Of a stretch of DNA of 8,978 nucleotides, positions 1-5,890 are shown one piece after another. The notes under the pieces were generated by a model. That model was not told the DNA's origin and did no database searches. It worked only from the letters and a program-made list of their open reading frames with translations. The stretch covers positions 1 through 8,978 of the forward strand of contig JBDREF010000454.1 in assembly GCA_043820045.1 (NCBI GenBank). The letters run 5' to 3'. The stretch comes from JBDREF01 sp043820045 (GTDB taxonomy: Bacteria; Planctomycetota; Phycisphaerae; Sedimentisphaerales; Anaerobacaceae). Positions within the stretch are counted from its first letter, which is position 1. Each line of letters opens with the position of its first letter. A program made the translations under genes and the position numbers.

Positions 1-1
1 C

Positions 2-1057
2 AGCTACGACCGAACCGGGGGCAACAACGACCGGTTCGAGAACATCGAAACCGGCGAAGTCCGGGAGCTGTTCAACGTCAAGGGTGCGGGCGTGATAAAT
101 CATATCTGGATCACGATAGCGCCGCCTCCCGAACAACTCAACAGGAACGACATAATCCTGCGGATGTATTGGGACGGCAACTCGTTTGCATCAGTGGAGA
201 GCCCAATCGGGCCCTTCTTCGGGCAGGGATGGAATGAGAGCTATCCCTTTTCCAGCCTGCCGCTTGCCGTCGGACCGACCGAGGGCCGGGCTCTTGTCTC
301 GTATTTTTCGATGCCGTTCTCGGATGGCGCGAGAATCGAGATCGAAAACCAGACTGGCAAGAAGATCAACGCTTTCTATTACTATGTTGACTACGTTGAA
401 CTGAAAGAATTGCCGGGGGATATGGGCCGATTCTGTGCATGGTACAATCATGAACTGACGCAGGCGCCGCCGGAAGGTGAAAATGAGTGGGGCACGTTAG
501 GCCAGCAGGGCAAGAACCCGCGTGGCGACGAAAACTATCTTATCGCAGACATCACCGGCAAAGGCCATTTCGTGGGAGTGAATTATTATGTTCACTCACC
601 AGGTCCCATGTGGTACGGCGAGGGCGACGATATGATATTCATCGACGAAGACCCCACGCCTACCCTTCACGGCACCGGGACCGAAGATTACTTCAACACT
701 TCCTGGTGTCCGAAGACTCTCTTCACCCATCCGTATTTCGGATATGCGCGAGTTAATGATGATATAGGCTGGCTTGGAAGGCCCCACGTGTACCGGTTCC
801 ATATCAGCGACCCGATTTACTTCGATAAGTCTCTAAAGTTCACCATCGAGCATGGGCACAACAACTGCCTTACGCTCGACCTGGCGAGTGTCGCCTACTG
901 GTATCAGTCTCCGCCTTTGGCGAAACTACCCCCGATACCTGACAAAGCATCGCGGATGCCGAAGCGGTTTATCCAGCCGGCCGATATTCACAGATGGAGA
1001 CACGAATGGCGGCAATCGCACGGCGGTGACAGCCAGTTGTGGGGCAATGAGCGATAA
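2..1057 (+). CDS. GH172 / DUF2961 family glycoside hydrolase, 5'-truncated by the window edge
   Basis: The frame is open from base 2, so the true start lies to the left. The GTG at 92 is internal: codons before it read SYDRTGGNND and then NVKGAGV, the conserved N-terminal DUF2961 signature. 351 residues plus TAA are visible. Other family features are HIWITI just after position 92 and the block GEGDDMIFIDEDPTP followed by GTGTEDYF (bases 617-706). Two glutamates in this block, coded at 620 and 683, lie 21 residues apart. That spacing matches the catalytic pair I recall for the founding GH172 enzyme, the difructose-dianhydride-forming alpha-fructofuranosidase (Glu270/Glu291). Family members act on alpha-fructofuranosides or D-arabinofuranosides; the substrate here cannot be read from sequence. 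Any export signal would lie outside the window. The next gene converges on it 32 bp away. The family call is firm; the substrate is unknown. Confidence 0.93.
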   Translation, partial: SYDRTGGNNDRFENIETGEVRELFNVKGAGVINHIWITIAPPPEQLNRNDIILRMYWDGNSFASVESPIGPFFGQGWNESYPFSSLPLAVGPTEGRALVSYFSMPFSDGARIEIENQTGKKINAFYYYVDYVELKELPGDMGRFCAWYNHELTQAPPEGENEWGTLGQQGKNPRGDENYLIADITGKGHFVGVNYYVHSPGPMWYGEGDDMIFIDEDPTPTLHGTGTEDYFNTSWCPKTLFTHPYFGYARVNDDIGWLGRPHVYRFHISDPIYFDKSLKFTIEHGHNNCLTLDLASVAYWYQSPPLAKLPPIPDKASRMPKRFIQPADIHRWRHEWRQSHGGDSQLWGNER

Positions 1058-1061
1058 AATG

Positions 1062-1094
1062 CCTGACCGACCGTAGGTCGGACTGCCGGTCAGG
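1062..1094. terminator. Inverted repeats at the convergent junction, possible bidirectional terminator
   Basis: CCTGACCG (1062-1069) is complementary to CGGTCAGG (1087-1094), and between them CCGACC (1067-1072) pairs with GGTCGG (1076-1081) around a GTA loop. The two hairpins share bases 1067-1069, so they are alternatives, or the inner one can stack on a shortened outer stem. The element lies between the glycosidase stop and the propeller stop and overlaps the latter (1090-1092). The position suits a shared terminator, but neither side has a T-tract. Factor-independent termination is therefore unproven. Confidence 0.45.
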
Positions 1095-2334
1095 GTTGGC
1101 TGATGTTATAGCACAACAACATATCCTGATCGCGCAGATACAGCCCGTTTCCGGCCACCACCGGGTGAGGCCACGTTTTTGGCTTTCCGAAGTCTGGCTG
1201 CACAAAACGTCCGGTCTCCTTGTATCCTTCCGGTGTTGCCTCGATCAGAGCCAGCGTTCCTCCACTTTCACTGCGCAGGTACAGGCGGCCATCGGCATAC
1301 GTCAATGAACCTTTACCGGTTTTACTCTTCTCCGCCCACTTGAGTTCTCCCGTGGCGAGTTCCTGGCAGACCCAGCCTTTGCCGTCACAGTAGCCATAGA
1401 CACAGTCGCCGACAAGTATGGCGCCGCCGTGCTGATTTGCCATGCTCTTGTTGGCGTAAATCTCTTGAGCTTTAAACTTTCCGTCGGCGTGTTGAATCTC
1501 GAAGAGATTGCAGCCGATACCGTATCCCGATGTTACATAAACTCTGTCACCATGAACGACAGGCGTTGGAATAACCGCCGTCTTGCCCTTGCGTTCCGCA
1601 CGCCATAACACGCTTCCGTCTGTGCCTACGCCTACGACGCTGTCGACCGTAAGTTGAACGTACTGCCTGATACCTGCCACAACCGTGCACACAAGCGAAG
1701 AATAGTGTGCGGGGTCCTTGAAATCCCCGGTCCGCCACACCACTTCACCGGTCCCCTTATCGAGGGCAAGAATGGCCCCCCTGGAACCGCCCGGCGTGCA
1801 CAGAACGTTCTCGCCATCGACGAGAACAGATTCACTGTATCCCCACTCTGGCAGCTTTCCGCCGAAGTCCTTGACCAGGTGCTTCTCCCATATCTTAGAG
1901 CCGTCACTTGTGTTGAGGCACAGCAATTCGCCGTACTGTCCCAGGACATATAGGCGGTCGCCCTCTACTGTGGGTGTACTCCGCGGCCCGGCGAAATTGC
2001 CCCAGCCCGGTGCACCAGCCTTCCCCACCTTGGTGCTCCAGAGGGACTTACCGTCCGCCAGATTGAGAGCATGTGCATAGCATGCTCCGTCTTTGTCACC
2101 CGTGGTGAAGATCCGGGTGCCGGAAATCGAGATGCTTGAGAAACCGCTGCCCAACCCGGCAGCTTTCCACAACAACGGAGGGCCGCCCTCGGGCCATTGT
2201 TTGAGCAGAGCGCTTTCTGCGGAGCGACCGTTGCGGTTTGGTCCTCGCCATTGGGCCCAGTCACCGGCGCGGCAGAAGCCTGACAGAAAAATAACGAAAA
2301 GTGCACTTGCGAACCAGTTCTTGCATAACATCAT
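1090..2334 (-). CDS. Secreted PQQ-like beta-propeller repeat protein
   Basis: This 414-residue protein has a Sec-type signal peptide: Lys5, a hydrophobic stretch at about 7-20 and a likely cut after Ala23 (FCRA/GD). The mature N-terminus carries WAQWRGPNRNG (26-36), the usual opening of planctomycete PQQ-type propeller proteins. PQQ-like repeats of the form xALDxxTGxxxW occur near residues 88-99, 138-149, 188-200, 233-244 and 323-333, so nearly the whole chain is one propeller. Such proteins are often annotated as BamB-like. No catalytic residues or PQQ-dependent dehydrogenase motifs are evident, so the job is more likely binding or scaffolding in the periplasm. The ATG at 2334 is preceded by GAGGA (complement of 2341-2345) with a 6-nt gap; a second ATG follows at once. 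The 3' end converges with the glycosidase gene. The fold is secure; the role is unknown. Confidence 0.88.
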   Translation of the reverse strand: MMLCKNWFASALFVIFLSGFCRAGDWAQWRGPNRNGRSAESALLKQWPEGGPPLLWKAAGLGSGFSSISISGTRIFTTGDKDGACYAHALNLADGKSLWSTKVGKAGAPGWGNFAGPRSTPTVEGDRLYVLGQYGELLCLNTSDGSKIWEKHLVKDFGGKLPEWGYSESVLVDGENVLCTPGGSRGAILALDKGTGEVVWRTGDFKDPAHYSSLVCTVVAGIRQYVQLTVDSVVGVGTDGSVLWRAERKGKTAVIPTPVVHGDRVYVTSGYGIGCNLFEIQHADGKFKAQEIYANKSMANQHGGAILVGDCVYGYCDGKGWVCQELATGELKWAEKSKTGKGSLTYADGRLYLRSESGGTLALIEATPEGYKETGRFVQPDFGKPKTWPHPVVAGNGLYLRDQDMLLCYNISQP

Positions 2335-2345
2335 ACGTTATCCTC

Positions 2346-2387
2346 AAAAAAAGTGGATCACTCGGCGACCGCCACCTTACCGGATGG
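2346..2387 (-). promoter_or_regulatory. Attenuator-like hairpin plus T7 just before the propeller gene's ribosome-binding site
   Basis: Read on the - strand, AAGGTGG (complement of 2372-2378) can pair with CCACTTT (complement of 2350-2356), with one G-T wobble. A small CGG-TCG-CCG hairpin (2363-2371) sits inside. A run of seven T (2346-2352) follows and leads straight into GAGGA at 2341-2345. This looks like an intrinsic terminator in the leader of the downstream gene. An alternative stem, CCATC (2383-2387) with GGTGG (2372-2376), would use the same GGTGG and could act as an antiterminator. All pairings were found by eye and are short. The T-tract may instead simply be an unstructured region next to the ribosome-binding site. 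Confidence 0.3.
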
Positions 2388-2492
2388 AGCTGATCGTCCT
2401 AAAGCCTTTCTATTCCAATAGGTTCCCGTCGTATAATTTTGACGTTTTACATGCCCTCAATACGTGAAACTGCTCTGTTGGTTCTATCTTTG

Positions 2493-2521
2493 TTGACAGT
2501 TTGTTCGGCGTGTGCTATCAT
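2493..2521 (+). promoter_or_regulatory. Near-consensus sigma-70-type promoter with extended -10, driving the M48 gene
   Basis: TTGACA (2493-2498) is a perfect -35. It is followed by a 17-bp spacer and TATCAT (2516-2521), which matches the -10 consensus at five of six positions. TGC directly before the -10 supplies the extended -10 TG motif. Transcription would start near 2528, giving an untranslated leader of about 150 nt before the M48 start. It is the best promoter match I found in the window. The consensus is the general housekeeping one; its use in this organism is inferred. Confidence 0.68.
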
Positions 2522-2579
2522 TGCGCAGTCGGTATTGGATGTCAAATGATATATCTAAACATAGGATAGGCAAGTGTTT

Positions 2580-2660
2580 ATGAGTCGTATCAGGGTATCT
2601 GGCATCCGAGGTCTTAGGTTTGTGTGTGTCCCATTATTTTCTGAGATATCCCGCCTGTAG
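2580..2660 (+). CDS. Possible 26-residue leader ORF upstream of the M48 gene
   Basis: ATG at 2580 opens a 26-codon frame ending at TAG 2658-2660. AGG (2568-2570) lies 9 nt upstream as a weak ribosome-binding site, and an in-frame GTG at 2574 is an alternative start. The frame starts about 50 nt after the predicted transcription start and ends 15 nt before the M48 CTG start, with the strong GGAGGTGA site between. That spacing suits a leader peptide feeding ribosomes to the next start. The peptide resembles nothing I recognise and may be a chance ORF. Confidence 0.22.
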   Translation: MSRIRVSGIRGLRFVCVPLFSEISRL

Positions 2661-2661
2661 T

Positions 2662-2669
2662 GGAGGTGA
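2662..2669 (+). promoter_or_regulatory. Strong ribosome-binding site that sets the M48 start at CTG 2676
   Basis: GGAGGTGA is an ideal match to the 16S anti-Shine-Dalgarno. Six bases separate it from CTG at 2676, which opens the M48 frame. No ATG, GTG or TTG lies at usable distance in that frame; an in-frame TGA (2667-2669) rules out an earlier start. The next in-frame conventional start, TTG at 2805, has a GAGGA that touches it with almost no spacer. Confidence 0.7.
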
Positions 2670-2675
2670 CATAAG

Positions 2676-3425
2676 CTGAGCGGTTTATTCTACAATCTGG
2701 GGAAAAAGGTTGGACCGAAGGTCCGAAAGGCCAAGTGGCTCTGGCAATCTGTCGCCGGCAGCGAGGCTGAAACCATCAAAGTCGAACGCGAAGTCGGCGA
2801 GGATTTGGCGGCTGAGACGAGGCTTCAACTGGGACTTGATGATGAACCGCAGGCCGGAGAAATGTTGAACCGAATAGGCCGTCGCCTGACCGCTTGTGTG
2901 GCCAACAAATCTCGTCGGTTCAGTTTCGAGGCCGTCCAGGGCGACAAACCCAATGCGTTCGCTCTGCCGGGCGGGTTCATCTTCATCACAAGGTCGCTTC
3001 TCGAACTGTGCCGGCACAATCAAGACGAGGTTGCGTTCATTCTCGGCCACGAGATGGCTCATGTCATCCGGGGGCATGCGATGAACCGAATTGTCAGCAA
3101 CTCAGCTATTGCCGCCGCGTCCCGGGCGGCGCCTATACGCGGGTTGCTCTCCGGCTGGCTGCGCAAGGTAGGCGTGCAGTTTCTCGAGAGTGCATATTCA
3201 CAGGACATGGAATTCGAAGCCGATGAACTCGGAATGCGCCTCGCCGCCGCCGCTGGCTATGACCCACGTGCCTGTGTGCAATTGTTCGGTAGACTGGCCA
3301 AGCCGGACGCGACTGCCGGCTACTTTGACCTGAGCGCTTATTTTTCCTCGCACCCGCCTTTCAATGTCCGCATAAACAATATCAATGATCTGCTGCGCAG
3401 ACATCAGCGACGGAATAAGCCATAA
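2676..3425 (+). CDS. M48 family zinc metallopeptidase, soluble, apparent CTG start
   Basis: From CTG 2676 the protein has 249 residues. The M48 core is complete: HEMAH (zinc ligands His125 and His129, catalytic Glu126), then EFEAD (third ligand Glu179) continuing into GxxxxxAAGYDP, and the family's SHPP motif (225-228). No signal peptide or membrane helix is visible, so it resembles the soluble, BepA/LoiP-like catalytic domain more than membrane-bound HtpX or Ste24, and probably acts in the cytoplasm unless exported by another route. The start is placed at 2676 because of the ideal ribosome-binding site 6 nt upstream. A start at TTG 2805 would drop 43 residues, including a basic KKVGPKVRKAKW segment that I believe is conserved in planctomycete homologues (from memory). 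Its last 44 bp overlap the convergent c-di-GMP gene. The substrate is unknown; general protein quality control is the usual guess. Confidence 0.85.
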   Translation: MSGLFYNLGKKVGPKVRKAKWLWQSVAGSEAETIKVEREVGEDLAAETRLQLGLDDEPQAGEMLNRIGRRLTACVANKSRRFSFEAVQGDKPNAFALPGGFIFITRSLLELCRHNQDEVAFILGHEMAHVIRGHAMNRIVSNSAIAAASRAAPIRGLLSGWLRKVGVQFLESAYSQDMEFEADELGMRLAAAAGYDPRACVQLFGRLAKPDATAGYFDLSAYFSSHPPFNVRINNINDLLRRHQRRNKP

Positions 3426-5529
3426 AGCTGTCGTCGAACTTCTTTTGTGAACCCAACAGGTTTTCCGGCGTGAGCTTATCTATGTCGCCAAGTTGACTGC
3501 CGGCTTCCTGGATCAGCGAGGCCATTGCTTTGACTATGTCGGGGTCGAAATCGTACCCGGATGAATCAACGAGAATCTCGATGGCTTCAGCGGGAGACCG
3601 CGGACTATGGTAAGATCGATTTGAGGTAAGGGCGTCGAACGTGTCGGCTACGGCCAAAATGCGGGCGCCGAATGGTATTGCGGCTCTCGACAGGCCATCC
3701 GGATAACCCTGGCCATTCCATTTTTCATGGTGACCTCGTACGGCGGCTACCTCCTCATCGAGAAAGCTCAATTTGCCGAGTATCCGCACGGCTATGAGCG
3801 GATGCTGCTCGATGATGTTTCGCTCGTGGGGTGTCAGTCTGTCGGGTTTGGATAGAATTGCATCGGGGACCCCGATTTTCCCGATGTCGTGTATCATAGC
3901 CGCGCGACGAATGACCTCCAACTGCATGGGAGAAGCCTTCATCATCTCGGCGATGCCCACGGCGTAACACATTACGTTTTCAGAATGCCTTTTTGCATAA
4001 GGATCCTTCGCTTCAAGGACCTGGACCAATCCCCAGATGCTTTGCATGAACATCTTCTCAGCCTGCTCCGACATGCCTGCAATGCGTTTTTTCAGTTCTC
4101 TAATCTGCTCGACCTCAATGTCAGTGGCTTTGAGAACCTTCGACATGTTCTTGTTCCAGATCTTAACGCAGTCTCGGCCGGCACTCTTAGCTTCGTACAG
4201 GGCAAGGTCGGCTCTGCGGATCACCTCGCTGGAAGAATCATTGCGGTCGGGCAGGCTCTCAGCTATGCCGCAGCTTATCGTCATCGAGAAATTTTCCGCA
4301 AACTTGATTTGCCCGACTTCTGTTCTAATCCTTTCCAATAGTATGATGGCATCGTCGGCCTTGGTTTCCGGCATCAATATGACGAATTCGTCGCCGCCGT
4401 AACGGGCCAGTATATCCGGTGTCCTCTTCTGGCTCTTCATGCATCCGGCAAGCTTCTTGAGTGCTTCGTCGCCGGTTGCGTGGCCAAACGCGTCATTGAT
4501 TGTCTTGAAATTGTCGAGATCTATGATTGCAACGGAGAAAGGACGCCTGTATCGTTTTGCACGCGCACATTCCGCTTCGAGCTTGTCATCGAGAAGTCTT
4601 CGCGAGCCTACCCCAGTCAGCACATCGGTCTGTGAAGTCAGCCTTGCATGTTGATACAGGCTGGCGTTGGTAAGGTGAGAAGTCAGAATCTCTCTCGTCA
4701 GTTTGGCCTTATAGGACGTTAGCTCTCTGTTTATAGTGTTCCAGTGAGCCAGGCCGCACATGCACAGATAACCGGACAGTTTCTCTTCGGGCTTGCCTTC
4801 CAGACCCGAGATAGACAGGGGAATAACCAAACGCGGTCCCCGTGCCCCCGCCTTTTCACATTCCTCGGAGATGCCGTCGTAGCAAAACCCGTTTTCGTCC
4901 AGCAGTTCACTGCAGTCGGCCGGATGTCCGAGGTGCTCTTTAGCACAGAAGCATCTGTTGGAACTTGTCAGTGCGGGGCTTTCAGCCGCATCCGCGTCTA
5001 TGATATATGACTCGCCCTTATGAAGGTACAGTACGCAATTAGCCGCTTGAAAAAGCTTGGGCACCTCCTTGGTGACCGCATCGGCTGCTTCGTTCAGCTC
5101 TATGCTCTTGAGGCAATTTGAAAGCATGGCGACTTCTTCGGCGGCCGCTCGATCTTCGAGCAGTTGCTGGCCCATAAGATCGCGGACTGAAAGAATCCCC
5201 ACAACGACTCCGTCATCCACGACGGGTAAATGCCGAATGCGGTGTGAGGCCATGATTTCTCGGGCCTTGCTGGCCGGAGTGCCTACGGGACACGAGACGA
5301 CTTGGGGTGTCATGATCTCGGTGACGGTTGTCTGCTCAAGATCAATCGAAGAGGCCACCGCCCGGCTGACGATATCTCGCTCAGTTATTATGCCCGCGAA
5401 TTTTCCATTCTGATCATTTACTATCAGGCAGCCAATTTTGTTACCAGACATCTTGGCCGCGGCTGATTTAACCGTGGAGTCATAACTGATAACCACGATT
5501 TTTGCAGGACGCTCAACGGTTTCTTCCAT
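3382..5529 (-). CDS. CBS-CBS / Cys-rich GAF-like / GGDEF / HD-GYP cyclic-di-GMP turnover protein
   Basis: This 715-residue, apparently soluble protein can plausibly both make and break c-di-GMP. Residues about 8-122 are a CBS pair (IITERDIV and LSVRDLMG end the two repeats), a typical adenine-nucleotide sensor. About 135-295 is a divergent GAF-like domain with eight cysteines (165, 193, 195, 206, 216, 224, 256, 258). The diguanylate cyclase domain (about 300-458) has intact GGDEF at 378-382 and a canonical inhibitory RxxD (Arg369-Asp372) five residues upstream. The HD-GYP phosphodiesterase (about 495-675) keeps His515, HD 547-548, His576, HHE 600-602, GYP 608-610 and Asp629. Both active sites thus look competent, which implies switching by the N-terminal sensors. 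The start is ATG 5529, with GAAGG 9 nt upstream. The gene diverges from the receiver-kinase gene and its 3' end overlaps the M48 gene. Confidence 0.93.
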   Translation of the reverse strand: MEETVERPAKIVVISYDSTVKSAAAKMSGNKIGCLIVNDQNGKFAGIITERDIVSRAVASSIDLEQTTVTEIMTPQVVSCPVGTPASKAREIMASHRIRHLPVVDDGVVVGILSVRDLMGQQLLEDRAAAEEVAMLSNCLKSIELNEAADAVTKEVPKLFQAANCVLYLHKGESYIIDADAAESPALTSSNRCFCAKEHLGHPADCSELLDENGFCYDGISEECEKAGARGPRLVIPLSISGLEGKPEEKLSGYLCMCGLAHWNTINRELTSYKAKLTREILTSHLTNASLYQHARLTSQTDVLTGVGSRRLLDDKLEAECARAKRYRRPFSVAIIDLDNFKTINDAFGHATGDEALKKLAGCMKSQKRTPDILARYGGDEFVILMPETKADDAIILLERIRTEVGQIKFAENFSMTISCGIAESLPDRNDSSSEVIRRADLALYEAKSAGRDCVKIWNKNMSKVLKATDIEVEQIRELKKRIAGMSEQAEKMFMQSIWGLVQVLEAKDPYAKRHSENVMCYAVGIAEMMKASPMQLEVIRRAAMIHDIGKIGVPDAILSKPDRLTPHERNIIEQHPLIAVRILGKLSFLDEEVAAVRGHHEKWNGQGYPDGLSRAAIPFGARILAVADTFDALTSNRSYHSPRSPAEAIEILVDSSGYDFDPDIVKAMASLIQEAGSQLGDIDKLTPENLLGSQKKFDDSFMAYSVADVCAADH

Positions 5530-5566
5530 CTTTCATGGCCTTCGAATGATTTGTTGGCTATTTCTC

Positions 5567-5591
5567 GTTAGTTGGTTTCGAATCCAATAAC
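5567..5591. promoter_or_regulatory. Dyad-symmetric element centred on TTCGAA, possible operator
   Basis: The arms are GTTA (5567-5570) with TAAC (5588-5591), and TTGG (5572-5575) with CCAA (5584-5587). The centre is the palindrome TTCGAA (5577-5582). Only one T/T mismatch and one unpaired G (5571) break the symmetry, so 22 of 25 bases are symmetric. The element begins 37 bp upstream of the ATG of the c-di-GMP gene and about 300 bp from the kinase start. The layout suits a dimeric regulator's operator. It could instead act as an RNA hairpin in the leader of the - strand gene. No regulator can be named. Confidence 0.42.
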
Positions 5592-5660
5592 CCCTTTTCA
5601 GATAAGATCTATCGGCGTAAATCGCATGCCACTTCTAAAATTTACGAGCCTGGAGGCGCA

Positions 5661-5693
5661 ATGAAATTCAGAGAAAGGTTGTTATCGGTCTGA
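5661..5693 (+). CDS. Possible 10-codon ORF with a strong ribosome-binding site
   Basis: TGGAGG (5651-5656) precedes ATG 5661 by 4 nt, a better site than that of the kinase gene itself. The frame encodes MKFRERLLSV and stops at TGA 5691-5693, 197 bp before the kinase ATG. It could be a leader peptide, the start of a decayed gene, or chance. Nothing else in the sequence supports it. Confidence 0.15.
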   Translation: MKFRERLLSV

Positions 5694-5890
5694 CATCTCA
5701 AATCTTAGCATCGAAAACGGCTGTGAGAAATTTGTTTTTAAGTCGAGACGGGGGGCTGTCGATACTGAGATGAGTTGATTTTCAAAAAATCGCGTGTGCC
5801 TCTTGGGAAACGGAACTTCAGGCCTGTTCCAATAGAATCAGAGGAGATGCTGAAAATAAGTTGAGTTCACGCCGGCTTCTGGAAGCGACT

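Larger units (their letters stand above)
2335..2675. other. Divergent intergenic region between the propeller and M48 genes
   Basis: This stretch of about 340 bp has no long gene. From left to right it holds the propeller gene's ribosome-binding site and attenuator-like hairpin, a perfect TATAAT at 2432-2437 without a good -35, a strong + strand promoter at 2493-2521, a possible 26-codon ORF (2580-2660), and the M48 ribosome-binding site. A loose dyad, AAACTG (2467-2472) and CAGTTT (2497-2502), overlaps the -35 box of the promoter and could bind a regulator. I found no convincing promoter for the - strand propeller gene. Confidence 0.6.
5530..5890. other. Divergent intergenic region between the c-di-GMP gene and the receiver-kinase gene
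   Basis: The region is about 360 bp and more AT-rich than the genes beside it. It holds the TTCGAA-centred dyad near the left gene and a 10-codon ORF with a good ribosome-binding site (5661-5693). Near the right gene is a small inverted repeat, GGAAC (5812-5816) and GTTCC (5826-5830), just before TAGAAT (5833-5838), a five-of-six -10 match with no good -35. I found no consensus promoter for either flanking gene. It is the only candidate regulatory DNA for both. Confidence 0.55.

Noticed and set aside
1632..2306. Several open frames of 99-120 codons on both strands within the propeller gene
   Set aside because: All sit inside the PQQ-propeller gene, whose signal peptide, repeats and start site are clear; the shadow proteins show no domain.
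2432..2437. Perfect TATAAT on the + strand upstream of the M48 gene
   Set aside because: At the right distance upstream I see only TCTATT as a -35, and no TG extension. The promoter at 2493-2521 is much better, so this is probably a chance match in AT-rich DNA.
2685..3077. 130-codon - strand open frame opposite the M48 gene
   Set aside because: It is antisense to the conserved peptidase core, including the HEMAH region, and has no family resemblance.
5847..5864. Five-codon ORF (MLKIS) whose TGA overlaps the alternative kinase start TTG 5861
   Set aside because: Its GAGGAG site touches the ATG with no spacer, so it could not serve that start. More likely it is chance, or the site belongs to TTG 5861.
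5530..5890. A c-di-GMP riboswitch in either divergent leader
   Set aside because: The context made this worth a look, but I could not find the conserved GEMM core sequences or their paired stems on either strand here or in 2528-2675.
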